Shown one piece after another: positions 36,201 to 50,601 of a DNA stretch of 64,000 nt. How positions within the stretch are numbered: position 1 is the first letter of the stretch; every line of letters starts with the position of its first letter. Location: the NCBI GenBank assembly GCA_943735955.1, contig OX030956.1:9942445-10006444 (forward strand), written 5' to 3'. Position numbers and translations under genes: made by a program. The notes under the pieces were generated by a model, which was not told the DNA's origin, ran no database searches, and saw only the letters and a list, made by a program, of their open reading frames with translations. The DNA is from Piscicola geometra. Taxonomy: Eukaryota; Annelida; Clitellata; Hirudinida; Piscicolidae.

Positions 36201-39200
36201 ATCGTACATTTTGAGTAAAGTAAATTATCTAATGATTTCTTTTTACTTGAAAACGCAGACTTAATACTAAAAGTTGGATATAGTTTTTTAGGTGTGGGGG
36301 GGGGGGTTCATCAAAAGTACCAACTTCCAATATTAACTAGTCATTAAATAATCTAATGAACCTTTTTCCAAGTGGATGTAACGAGTTTTCAATTTTCGAG
36401 ATTTTGCTTACTCATGCCCCCCCTATCAATGGCTTCACTTAATAGCACACAGCTCCGCTTCATCTGCTAATGGATTGAATATCATATATCGGTTTCAAAG
36501 GAGATTATGTTTGTATTATTTGAAAATTAAAACTTTTTATCGAAAACCTTTTTTTTCTAAAGATTTTTTTTCTGTTACCTTTACAAATACCGTTAAAAAT
36601 GTTTTTTAGCTGCTGGGGGAAAGGGTATTTTCTCTGTTAAGAATGATAAATTTTCATAAAATCGTATTAATTGCGTTTATAAAAGAAAAAAAAACATAAG
36701 CTCTGGAGGGGAAGGAAAACATGTCCCCGATGCCCCCACTGGATCTGCCCCTAGCAATACTTTTAATGACGTATAAAAAAATGGAATGAGATTTGTGAAA
36801 ACGGATTGAGTTTTCAGATTCAAAACACGAAATAAATGAAAACAAATTTATTCACATTTCATTTACGTAAAATTTGTTTCTATTTGTCGGCAAGTATAAT
36901 TTGCAATTATAATAAACGGTGTAATATCTTGGTAGAAAACACTGTTTATACCATTTAAATCAAAAAATTAAAAAATTTGATTATTTGAAAATAAATATTG
37001 AACTGACTAAGATTTCAACATTCTATCCTCTTAGAGATTTTATGGGTGGGGGCCAGTGGCAATTTTATGTGTACGTCTGAGAGTGAAATAGTTTCAACAC
37101 AGTCAACAAGAGTTTAATCAAATGAGTGAATGCTCATTCGCTTTTACGTTTTCAATAATAATTTTAAATAGAAAATACTTGTAATAAATAAAATTTTTGT
37201 TACAAATTTATTTACATAAATGAAGTTGCTTCATATAAATAGTTTTTAAATAATTTCTTTTTATATATAAAGCGATTTTTACCACGAGCACAAACGTGAT
37301 AAAATTCCCCAAAGGGTCGGATATTATCCAATGGATAAGGTTTAAAAAAGGTGCTTCAAAATGACGTTTGAGAGCAACGTGATAAATTCAACGTTTTCAC
37401 GAAACTTCTAGCCTAAAATTTAAAAACTTAATATCAAGGTGTTCAATTTTATTTTATATCTGTAGTTTTAAAACATACATCCTTTACACTACTTCAAAAA
37501 CGTCATTATGTTTTATAGAAAAAGGAATCACAAATACTCGAAGGTGGACCTCATTGAATTTGGAATTTATACGCAGTATCTCTAAGTAAATAGAGTCATT
37601 GAAGTAAATAAATTTCGCACTTTTTAAGAAGCAATTGTATGAAGCCATTATAAATACAAAAGCCATCACTACAATTCCTTCATACCCATGAAATATAATA
37701 CATTATAAAAAGGTTTCGAGTGCGCCTATAGAGACATTTTTCTGGTCAGAATTTTTTGTGTTTGCACATAACCAAAGAACTTAAAAAAAGTTAAAAAGAA
37801 ATTTATTAAAGAAGTCAAAGACGGCGACAGAAAAAGACAATCATATTGTCAAGCCTTGTCATAATCGCAAAGTTAGTACTTAATTCATTTCAATTTCGAA
37901 TTAAAATCGGAAAGGAGGTTTTAGCCGCTGACAAAGGCATCGACACCATTGCGAGATTCTGCTTTGTGACATTGAAACATGCCATAAACTAAAGACGAGT
38001 ACAAACATTATAAAAATAAGGCTAATAAAGATCCTGCTCTATATACACACAAAAGAGCCTATCTGAGCAATTATTGTCATAATCCTGCATGATTAATCAG
38101 TGTAAAACAAACAATTTTCTTCTTCTTGTGCACACGATCTCGAACTGACTTTTGCACGTACATTCTATAAACTCTATACACACAAGCACCCACACACCCA
38201 CATACAATACAATACAATAAAATAGAATACAACGACGAGAATTATTAACGCGGCGTAAACCTGGACAGGCTTCAAGACCACTTAGTTATGAACAATTCAA
38301 TAATAATATTTATAATGATAAATGAATAAATAGACAAATGATAAGTATAAGTAAAGTAAATGGAAGAAAAAAATTAATAAATTAGTATACGAAAAAAATG
38401 TTAGAAAATAAAATACAAAATATAGATATACAAACCTGTACGTGTATATGGGTCAATCCAGATTTGAATACAGACATTCGATTTTCAGTGTCTTTTTTTT
38501 AAAGAACGAAAAATTCCATCAAAGATTGAATGAATTTATTTTAAAGAACAAGAGTAAAAGAATATGATTCATTTGAAATTTTTACGATAAATACTTCAAC
38601 ATTGTACTTTCTAGCTGTTTAAAAGTTGAAAAGAGGCCTAAAACGCATGTCCTACATATTAAAAAAAATCTTTACTATCAAATATATAAGTTTATCTATT
38701 AATTAGTCTTCTTCAGTATAATTTATTCAGTTGAAGCCATATTGAAAAACTTTTTTTTACTGCTCTCGATTTAATAAAACTTTATTTTTCATACTTTCCA
38801 GCTATTTTATTCTACAGTTTCTCTGACCCGATTACGATCGTTTTTTGTTTCGCGACAACTTTTTGAGACAACAAGTGAGTACTCTCCTTCTAATTTTTTG
38901 TTGAATACAGTTCACATGTATAGATGTGAGGTTAGCACAAAATAGACCAATTCCGAACATACTTGTATTAGGTATTATGAATGAACAAAATATTTTCAAA
39001 ATGTTATATTCTATTTTACGAAAAATGAAATGTTTGACGAGTTTTCGACATAGGCATATTCTAATCATATTTTAAGGGTAGATTCTAAATTGAAAAAAGA
39101 ACACGATATGTATTTGATAATAGGAATCGAGATATAATAATACTATGAATAAAAATGTCATTGATTGGTATGAAAAGTTTCTCAGTTAGATGTCCACAAG

Positions 39201-42200
39201 ATGAGGTCTCCACAGGATGAGGTCTCCTAAGATGAGGTCTCCTAGGATTAGGTCTCCACATACCAAATTTTGGTAACAGCATTTCTTCTAAATGAGGAAA
39301 CGAGCGTCTAGAAGTAACTAAATTGAGATAAATCAACTTAATTTGGTTATTTCGCTTGATTTCAATAATATTCATAAGGAAAAAATAAAAATCCTCAAAA
39401 TGGATTTAAGTTTCTCTCAAAACCAAAATTCAAACCATTTGTTTATCCAGTAGTCCACTGTTATAAATGTTCTTTACACGTTTTAAAGATGTGGTGTGGT
39501 GGTCATATTTTATCTTTATCATCAATTTTAACACCAAAGTAACCAAGATAAGCTTTATTCTTTAAATCACTCAGAGTTTTTCTGTTTTCTTTTCATGTGT
39601 GTTCTCCACAAATATAGCAAAACACATCAGGAATATTTAAACAACTTCTTCTACTTAAACTCATTTATTTTTAATATTAAAAAAATAAATATTATAATTT
39701 TATCAACTATTTTTTAAGTTTAATACCAAAAATACAGATATTTCTATTGCGCAGTGTTATTAAATATTGCAATATATTAAATAAAAACTTATCGGAAAAA
39801 CTAGACCTGATTGAAGAAAACTGATTTAAAATCAGCACCTCAAATATAGTTGAAATCAGTTTTAAAATTCAAAACACTAGAAAATTTTTTTTTTGGCATG
39901 GTTAGAAATAAACTCTCTGTGAACTCAACACTTTGAAAAAATTCATTTTGCAAATATTGTTTATTATTTCCAGGGGCGCAACTAGCAAAAATGCTAGGAA
40001 GGGGCTCAACTTTAGTGAAATTTAAAAAAATTGTTTAACCCATTTAGCGCCGCTGTTGCGTTTTTGCAACATTAATTTTTATATTTTCTTGTTGTTTTAA
40101 TACAGAGTTTTTTCCACATATTTTGTAAAATGAATTTGAAATTTTAATTTCATAAGTTAAATTTCAAATTTATTTATTTATAATTTTTTATTTCCTGTTC
40201 ACATTTAAAATTTATCAAAAAAATCTTTCCTCGCTTGGATTTTTTTTTCGTTCGATTTTAGTATTTTTATACAAATTTGCTTTTAATTTCAGGGTGAAAA
40301 GATAGTTAATCATTAAATTAATTTTTTTTCTTCAAAATAACTTGTAGAACGTTTTCAATGCATTTAAAAATCAATGTTGCGTTTTCGCAACTTTGACGTA
40401 AAATGATATCATATGATTTTCAAAAGGCCTAGTCATTCATTACAATAGTTATTATGAAAATAATAAAATTATTATTTTTATTTTAATGTATTATGGAATT
40501 TATAAAATTAAAATTAAAATTTGAATTTTGTAAATGAATGTTGATTCTATATTTTTAAAAAAAGTTCAAACCGAAACCGCTTCACACTTGAAGCTTTTAT
40601 TGAAAAGAATATTATTTTTTAAACTTTCATAAATTGAGTATAACATTTAAAAAAAGATAAAATTCGTCGACAGTGTCGTCTTTGAAACAGCTCGACAGTT
40701 TATGAGTGCTGTTGTAATTCATATTAAATATTTTGCTTTGTTGTAATTAAAATTATAATTATTATTATTATAACTAATAAAATAGTTAGAATTAATAATT
40801 TTATCGAACTATTTGAAATTGAAATTTATTTCTGTTTTAGTAAGTGTGGTTTGAATATATTTATTTATGATTTCTTACTGCATATAACTATATCATACTT
40901 CCGCTCACGTTGCGGTTTCGCAACATTTTGCCCCATTAAAACTTTTGGAATCATTGTTTTCAATTTAGCTTGAGTTATTATTATAACCATATAATGCGAG
41001 TCTAAATGTAAAGTTCATGTTAACTTTTTTTTCAGGTAGCGGCGATAAATAGACTAAATAAAAACTAATAATTATAATTGATAAAGAATTTAGATAGTTC
41101 ATTAATGATACAAAAGAAAAACTACAAACTAAGTTGGAGGGTATTCTTAGAGTTACGTCATAATTTTGATATGAGATCCTAAACAGTCTATAATTTTTTA
41201 AAATATATTGTTTAAACTAAATTTTGATGTGTTCTCAGTTACAAAATAATTTTTCGATCAGTTTCTAAAAATCTGTTGACTATTTCATAAACTGGAAGAA
41301 GTGCAGTAGCTATTTTGGTAGCAGATATTCTCAAACAAGCTTTGCAAACGACGAGTAGATACAGTCGTCCCACGACGAATTTTAATAAGCCGAAGTTTAG
41401 AAAATGCTCTTTCTGCATCTTATGAAGTAACTGGCAGAGTCAGAGCAACATCGAGCATATAATGCAACTCGGGCTGAAGGCTTATGGCTCAAAAGAGTTC
41501 TTGCAGTTTGATTCATGCAATGAGATCAGACTGATCCACACGTAAACTTGTTGATGTGATTTTGAGCTGTCTTTGCACTGTTTCAGCATCCTTTCCATGA
41601 AGGTTGGATAATTCTGAAAGTTCGGAAGTTATTTTGTCTATCTGCGTTGTTCTATATATACTGTGTCATGGCTGGAAAAATTTACATATGATAAGTGTAA
41701 AAATTTAAGAGTGTAGTTAAGGTCTAATGGTGCTCTATTTTTCTCAGAATTTGTGACATATTAGTGTTATTTTGGTGGGATCTCTATGTTCTGTGTTGAT
41801 ATATGAAATATTTCGTGAAATAAAAGCTCAATGGCCATCCAGAGCAAATATCATTGTCCTATGGCATATTGATAAATTCATTATCCCCCCCTCCCACCAA
41901 AAAAACTCATCGATTTTCGAAAAATTGTAAAACCCTTCGAATTGGTCTGGGGGGGGGGCTCAAGCCCCCCTCAGCCCCCCCCTGGTTGCGCCACTGATTA
42001 TTTCAACCATCGGTTGAGTGTTTGAAATGAGGTAGTTATAAATCTTCAATCCTCAGACCGTTCATCACATTTTGAAATATCCATGAATGCTGTAGAGTGC
42101 AAATTCGAACAAAGCCACACCAGACTGTCATGGAATCTGAAAACTTTTTGCTGGAAGCGATTCTAGTAGATATACAACTTAATCAGTATTTAGAATAACT

Positions 42201-45200
42201 AATAGTAAAATATAAACGGATCTTATCATCAATTGTTTTCTGTGTCATTTTTTCTGGTTAACGTGATTTACCTCAGTGAGGAAAAAAATTGATGAAGGAA
42301 TGTTCGAAGATTTATGCCGAAAGGAAATTTAATTTGGTCTCCTATTATTTAAATGAAACAGTAATTCTTTGCGGAAAAAAAATAAAAGATCATATAGTCT
42401 CCGAACTTAAATTTTTAGTCTTTTTGAAAACGAGACCGCAGATATTTTAGAAAAAGCGCAGTTAACACTTAAACACCAATCTAAAAAAATACCGCTGGCG
42501 TCCGCATGGGTCGAATTGACCCATCGCATATTTCAACAGAAAGGTTTAATCGAGATTCTTCTGGTTTGCGTTCATACTTGCAGCTGGAGACAACGATGCT
42601 AACTGGTGAAGTGAACCATGATATTTGCAAGCAGTATCGTGAGTTAAATGAAACTGGTTTTTGTTCACAGTTAACTATGTTTAAAGAAAAGTACGAACTT
42701 TAACACAAACGCAAAAAATAAAGCAAGCTATGATCACGGAAGTCAGACATCTGTTTCCTTAGGTTGAAAGATTGATCAGTTTGATGCTTGTGTGTCCAAT
42801 AACGTGATGTACTGCAGAAAGATCTTTTAATGCTTTGCGGCGTCTTAAGACTTGGTTGCGTGCACCTATGACACAGCATCGCTTGAATTCACTGACCGTT
42901 TGTCATGCACATCAGGATATACTTGACATACTTGGATTTAAAAAGGCTAGCAGAAGATTTTGCTAGTCGGTCAGACATTCGAATAGGTCTTTTTGAAATT
43001 TGAAGTAAACGAGCTGAGGAGAGAGGGCAGGAGGACAGGCAGAGAGGGTATTTTATGTTATCTAAATATACACTGTGGGTCACAAAAAATTTCTCATTTT
43101 ATATTTGTTTATAGCTTTGGCAAATTTAAATCTATTTGTAATTTTTTAAAACTATTTGACTCAGAAATGAATGGAAAACAAGATGTTATAAAATTTATTT
43201 GATGGCTTGATGGTTAGTTGTAATTGAATTTATATAGATGACAAATAATAAAAGGTACTAAAATCACGATTTTTTTCTTCAAATCGCTCATAGTGGCAAT
43301 AGAAAAGTATTTTTATTGAGTATCACATTTTTAAAAATGTTCGGTGATACAAATATTAGTAGTTGATACAAAAATAATTTTCACTACAGTAAACAATACT
43401 AAATAATATCGCTGGTACTGTATTGGCCGATACCGGTCCTTTGATTCCAGCTCTGGGGAGGACCCCTCCAAGATTTTCCGCAGATCGCCGCCCTTCGTAT
43501 CCAGAATTGAAATGGTCGCAATCTCTTTATAAGCATCTCATCAATCTCAAAAAATTTTTCCTCTAGGTGAAATTTTTTTATTTATCCATTTAAACTTAAG
43601 AAAAGATAAATAATACACAAATAAAATAAAACAAAAACATAGAAAAAATCAGACATGAGTTCATACTTGCACTGATTTTCAAGACATTGATTTGGAGTGT
43701 TGGCTTTCATTGATTAAGATTTTTTTGTTTAATCAAAGATCGTTCTTGTTAATTATTTTTCTTCGTTTGTCTGTCGATTTGACGATGATGATTCAAACAA
43801 TTAGTTTGAATACTTGGGGTTAGTATCAGGGTCGTCAATCCCCCCTCAAAACTGGAAGCAAATATCCCCCAATCAATTAAGATATTGAAGATTCAGATTG
43901 AGAACGGGTAGCCTAGTGTGTAACGACTTTCGGCTATAATGAAAGGTCCTAAGTTCGAGTGCAACCAATGCCCTTATAACCCATTGACGCAAATGAAAAT
44001 ATGCAATGCATTTTTATAGTTACAACGTTGAAATTTTCAAAGACGTTAATTTATCTCAAAAGTGAAACTTTTTATATAAAATGCTTTGGTCAGATAAGCA
44101 TGCTAAGGCGAGCCTAGACCCCAGAAGCATCTATTCAGACCTTTAAACCTTTTTAAATTTCCGTTTTTATCTTTTTCATTAAAAAAATAAAATTTCAAAG
44201 GACAATGAAACAGACCATGAAAAGACAAACTTTAGGTATCTTAAAGACATGAAGGTTTTTTTAATTATAGAAACTGGAATCAAACTGTTTCTTTCATCCT
44301 CATTCTCATTAAAGAGGCGCATCTAAGAGGTCAAAAGGCATTTTTGCGGATCGATGGAATGGCTTCTCCACAGCTTTCTGTTCACTGCACATGATAAAAC
44401 TGATTGATTTCATGCGTTGGCTGTCCTAGATTGATTTACAACGCGGTTTGTTGTCGATCTGATATCCTTGGTCTGCCAGGTCCTTTTCATGCTTTTATCT
44501 CAGATTCGTAGAGTAAGTAATTGAGAGGCTCTTGTCCGACTCGTGATTAAAAAACGAAAACGCAAATCCGAATCAAATTCTCACATCGTGATTAGCAGAC
44601 CCAACATAGGATTTATGGTATTCAAAGTCGTTCCTGATTCCTCCTATTTAATAGAATTAATAAAATATTAATGATAAAAATTATAATCAAATGACGTTAT
44701 TGAGTTGATTTAAGGAAAAAATGGTGTAGCAATGTTATAATTTCACAAAAGGATACTTCAAAAATGAACTTTTCATACCACGCAATTTCCTGAAAATCTC
44801 ACAGGCTTGCTGTGGATGGAGTACAAGCAGATGTACAACACAGGTCTCAGAGTCTACCTCCTCTCTAACTACAACCTCATCGACTTTTCTGTTCTTTCGC
44901 TCTACGTGGCTTCCTACGCTCTTAGGTGGCCTTTCTCAACTATATTGTTTATTTTTTCTATGATATTTAAAAATTAAAAGTCGATTTTAAAGTTAATAAA
45001 AATTGAAATGTGTATACAATTTTCTGACTTGCTTATATTACCACACCAAACTAGACATTTAAAAACATTCATCTATAGCCAAAAGTACTAGTATTTTCTA
45101 AACCACTGACAGATTCCTGGTGGACCATTGGATCAACGAGACAAACCAACACTACGACGGAGTGGAAAGAGCGAGAGAAGCGTTGTTGCGTCAAAATAAG

Positions 45201-48200
45201 ACGCTCTATTACAATATGTTACACGAAATCTTCAACGACCACCGCAGCTACTTCATGAAAGCTTGTGAGTTTTTTAGAGTTATTTTGTATATTTGTGTGT
45301 GTATCTATATTTGTGGGATTGTATTTATTTATTTATTTGGTTAGATTCAAAAAGTAAAAAAATTTAAAAGCAAAAATTTTACCTTTCACTTACTTTCCCC
45401 TTACTTTATTGAAATTTTAACTCAGCACGCTTCGAGTGGAAACCAGATGATCCTGAGATTGTGTCAGACATTTTGTTCGCTATTGCAAACGTTCTCAGCA
45501 TTGCCAGAACCACCTTTCTCATGCCTGCCTTTGAAGTCCTGGGTACTTTGCAGATCTCGCTTGGTCGCATGCTCGGAGATATCACACGCTTTATGGTGCT
45601 CTTCATTCTGGTGAGTGGGATTGAAGCAATTTCAGAAAACTTTAGCTATTTTTCTAGAACATTTCCTTAAAGTGTAAAAAAACATTCCATTGCATAATAA
45701 CCAATATTATCGAAATATATGTACAAATTGTACATATAAAAACAATTCAACATAGTTTGCGAACTATATATAATATATTATTATATTTTTCTTAGGTATT
45801 ATTTGCTTTCATGGTGGGACTGCACAATCTCTACTGGTACTACGGAACGCAAACTTACATGGCGCAGAAGGGGGACATGGACATCCTGATGCACACCTCA
45901 GAAGCCTTTCAAGGGTCAGTTCTGTTGCTTGTTCATTTTATTTATTTAATAGTCAGTTGCACAGTGTTTCGCATATTCTAATTTTTAAATAAAGTATAAA
46001 AAAAGTTTATGATATCGAGAAGAATTACAAATAAAAACTAGTAAGTTCCCGCCGCTTTGCTTGCAAGTTATTTTGAGTGTTTTTACTTTTAATAATTATA
46101 ATTAAATAATTCGTTCGTTCATACTTCGAGTCAACGATGACCACTTCAAGTCATTCGGGAGTGTGTTGTGACTGGCTCTCTGTGTGTGCGCAGATGGCTG
46201 ATGAGGCCGATCCTGGCACGGAAAGTTCGAGAACATTAGGAACAAGGGATGAGTGAGACGTCTCTAGGAGGGTTAACAGCGCGGGCTTTTCTGATTTGTC
46301 TCATCTTTTCTGCGGCGATGATCCTGTTTGCCTTGCAGGTCACGGTACCTTTATGAATGAAAGAACGCCGAGTGGAACGATTCGTTGCAGCTTGTTCCTA
46401 CGTTTCTACGTTGATGGCAAACGCTTTTATTAAGAATTTCAGAGTGACTATTAAAGCGTTTATTTTGCTCACCCTGAGACCGCTAGCTATAGAAAAGTTC
46501 ACCAAAGAAGAGTCTCTTTGGCAGTCTCTCGTCTGGCTTTCGGGCTACGTGCCATAATTAACGAAGCTGAAATTGCAATAGGAGGGTGAGTTTGCTGGGA
46601 AGTCCGGCTATGAACAGTATCACTGTGTCTAGAGTTTTTTTTGCCAATTTGTGCCGAGGATCTTCCTGAGGCTTATTGAGTAAAATTGGTTTAACTTCCT
46701 AGCATGGCGTTGATATACAGTCCACGTTTCACATGCATAAAGCAGTGTGGGGAGCACCACAGCCCTGTATACTTTCAGCTTTGTCTTGGTGGTGATGCCT
46801 CTTCTGTTCCAGACGTTGGGGTACAGCCTGCCAAAGGTGGAACTGGCTCTAGCAATTCTGAAGTTCACTTCGTCATCGATAGTGACACTTTGGGATAGTG
46901 TACTGCCTAGGTAGGTGAACCGGTCCACTGTGTTGAGCCTTTGGCCATTGACCGTGATGTTGGGCTCAACGTAGAGCTTTCCAGGTGCTGGCTGATAAAG
47001 GACTTCAGTCTTCTTTCTGCTGATCGTCAGACCAAAGTTTGTGCAGACGCTGGAGAACAGGTTAACGCTGCAGTGCATGTTGGCTTCTGAGACAGCGTTG
47101 AGGGCCCCCTCATCAGCAAACAGCAAGTCTCTGATGATGTCTGTCGTAACCTTGGTTTTTGCCTGGAACTTCCAAAGGTTAAAAAGTTTGCCATCTGTGC
47201 GGTACCTTAGATTAACACTAACCACCTCATCTCATCATAAGGCTAAACAGAGTTGGTGCCAGAACGTAGCCTTGCTTAACCCCGCTCGTGACTGGAAAAG
47301 AGTCATATGATTCTCCATTGTCCTGGACTCTGGTTGCATGCCTTCGTGGAATTTTTGCACCAAGACGATGAATTTCCTTAGACAACCGTAATTGGCCATG
47401 ATCTTCTACAGACCTCTCTACTGCCGGTGTCAAAAACCTTGGTGAGAAATGTAGAAAACAGGTCAGACTTTTGGTTCTGACACTTTTCTTGCAGCTGCTT
47501 GGCAGTGAACATCATGTCAATGGTTATTCGTTCTTTTCGGAAACCGGACTTTCAGGCAAGAAACCTTGGTCAAGGTGGTATGTGAAACGGTTGAGCAAGA
47601 TTCTAGCAAATATCTTTACTGCACTAGAAAGCAGTGAAATGCTTTTGTGGTTTTCACACGCTTGTCTACTTCCTTTCCGCTTGTAGAGATGTAGAGTGGT
47701 ATCATCTTTGAACTTCTGCACATTAATAAGAACAACTGGTGGAGCCTGTTAGCCAAGGCTAGAGTTACGTAGTTATGTGGTGGAACTTTAGGGTAAGGGT
47801 TATTATTAAAAATTTCTTTTAGTTGTTAAAAATCTGTAATCTCTGCTTTTTAACTACGTAACTTAGTGGTGTTAGATTATTTAATAGGACCCCAAAAACT
47901 ACTTGATGACGTCGCATTTCTAGTTAAACCAATCCTTGCGCTTTTTGATCTAGGGTCCCAAAGTCTCTGAAGTGGCATGGAGTTCTCTGAATGTCTTTTT
48001 CCACATTTTGGTTATTTGGAGAAGTGGAATTCCAAACGTTCTTCCAAAGCGTCCATAAAAGATTGCTTGCAACCAACGGAATTCAGCTTGCGATATAAAG
48101 CCGTTTGGGAACCTTTTTGACCTGCAGCCATCGTTTTGCTTGAATGTGGATGGTGAGCTTGGTGATAATGAGGTGGTGGTCTGTCCAGCATTCAGCGCCG

Positions 48201-50520
48201 CACATCGACACTTGGTTTTAGTAACAAATTTTCTAATTTTCTTAGTTTTGGTCATGTTTCGGTTTATTCCGAATCTAATATTTACAGTTCCAGATCAAAT
48301 TTGGTTTTGGCCGAAATTGATATCAAATTGACCGAAAAGCCAAAAAAGCGTAGGATCAATAGGACATCCAACATCTTTACGTATTAACATTGCAGTCAAT
48401 ATTGGTGCCCTGAGTCTGATGCTCGAAAATATTTATTTGCTCCCCCTGCAAGTGTTGCTAGCGTGCAAGTATTTAGTGCTAACATGGCTTGGCATTCAAC
48501 TTTCCACAGGAATGCTACTTTTGGGCCTTCTATTTTTTTAAGAAAGAGTCGCGTATCAACAGGAATTTTTTTTACTCTGTTGATACCCATCGTTGACATG
48601 AAAAAACTTGATTGATGTCTTTGACATTTCTTATGATATAAACTAGAGAGTTATCATTTCAAATGAATCTCTTACTATTGGATGCTTTTTCCAGTTTATA
48701 ATAAAAAAAATCCCTAGGATCTTTTTTAATGTGTATTCAGCAATGCTAATTCTTAGCCTAAATGGACATTTTCCTATTCTGTTGGACCTTACTGTCCCAC
48801 AGTATCCATAACATTTTCTTTGAAATTCATCAATTAGCTTCAGTGAGTTGAAAAAAGTATCTCCAAAAAAACATTTTTTAGTTTTGAAACTAAAATCAAA
48901 ACAACGCTGGCACCAAGACCCAACTCCTTGTCATATACTTGACCGATTGTTCCCTGGTAGGGTTCATATTGAATTGAATAACCAAGACGGCTGCGAAGAC
49001 ACCAAAACTTAAACCCAACCCTTATTGGCTTCTCTCTCATAAATTTTTTCGCCCCATTTTTCTACAATGCGTACTGCCATGTTTTCATCAACACTATAGC
49101 TTCCAAGAAAGCATTTTCAATACATTTTTGATTTAGCAAAACAATTAGAAGTCTCAATTCGGTTATAAAAATTTAAACATATTTTAATTTTGCAAAACGA
49201 ATAAAATGAATAATTAAAAACATATTGTAAAATTTGACACCCCCCATTCATGCTCACTGTTCCAATAATGGAACATTGATTATTTGTTGACAACTAATGA
49301 TGAGTAGACAAGAAATTGATGATGAAATTTTAATTATGTATAAAAGAAAGGTAAATTATTGAGAAAAAGCACAAAAATACAAAATATAGAAAGTTTGAAA
49401 ATTTTAGTAATTATTTTTCATTAGTCATATTTTCAAAATAGTAGGAAAAAAATCACAAAAAATATAATTTTGAGATAATCAACAAACTATTAAAACCATA
49501 TTGTAGTTAATTCATTTTTAAACAAATTTCAATTAGCAAATTTACAAATTATTTAATTTTCTGTTACTTTTTTTTCTTGTGTTTCCAATAATGGAACACT
49601 GAACAAATATGGGTTAAAGATAAAAAACTTTTTTTTTCATGAACTGTTAGAGCATTTATTTTTTGTAATAAATTCATCAACATCTATTAAAATAAATTAA
49701 TATAACTAAGGAATAATTTCATTTTCATAGAACCCTACTGAAAAAAGTCTAAAATTTTAGTCATTTGAATATTTTACATAGTTTTAAAAAATTACAACAA
49801 TTTTCTCACATCTGGAAAATATCAAATAAAGTTAAATACATTTTAATATCATGAAAATATGATGAAATCTAGACATCTGTAATTATCTATAAGTTACCTC
49901 ATTATTTCTTTGTGGTAATTTTTTATTTATAAAAATTGACTAATAATTAAGTAGCACAAAAGCTCCAGTATCCTAATCATATTTATTTTTCAAAATTCTA
50001 AAAAACGAGTCAAGCTGACGAGATTTTCATCTTGCCCCGAACTGTTGAAAGTTTTCGTTTTTATTGCCATGTATGAAGTCAACTAATGTATAAAGGAAAA
50101 GTAGTAATTTAAATAAACTACTAATTTTCAAACAAAATATGTTACCTATTTCTGCAGCAGAGATTATTTTAACGTGCATAAAAGTTATAACTTGACCACG
50201 TAAAATAATAAAACCTTCACAACTAAAACAAGGAAAGTATTCTACTTATCTTTAAATTTGCATGAGCTGGCCACGGGTTCTGCACTCAAACTATTAAAAG
50301 TTATGGCTTATATTTTAATAAATGAATTTGTTAATTTAAAAAACCTATTTCTATAGATCTTTTGGTGAAATTTTATTTTATCGTAAATTATATTTATAAA
50401 TATATTTTTGTTATTTAGCGTACAATTTCTCATTTTAAGATTAGTAGAATGCAAACTGAAATATATGTTTAAAAAACTGTTGCTCTAATTCTATTTATTA
50501 TCATAACCATATAACTATAG

Positions 50521-50601
<81 letters not shown>

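Larger units (their letters stand above)
31281..44804 (+). other. 13.5-kb TRPC intron loaded with transposons
   Basis: This intron lies inside the glycine codon joining S2-S3 exons (ILG|LLW). Its contents, listed separately, are two related hAT/piggyBac composites in inverted orientation, a CGGGA-type element, a Tigger remnant, fragments of RX, RY and RW, a minisatellite, another hAT remnant and a tRNA-like SINE. The stretches 31300-32620, 36450-38190, 39270-39960, 43040-43450 and 44000-44800 show nothing I can name. Confidence 0.75.

Noticed and set aside
32690..41996. A single 9.3-kb hAT element with the CAGTGGCGCAACC ends at 32690 and 41996
   Set aside because: The 8-bp flanks differ (gtctagct versus attatttc), and the right end pairs instead with the left end at 39971.
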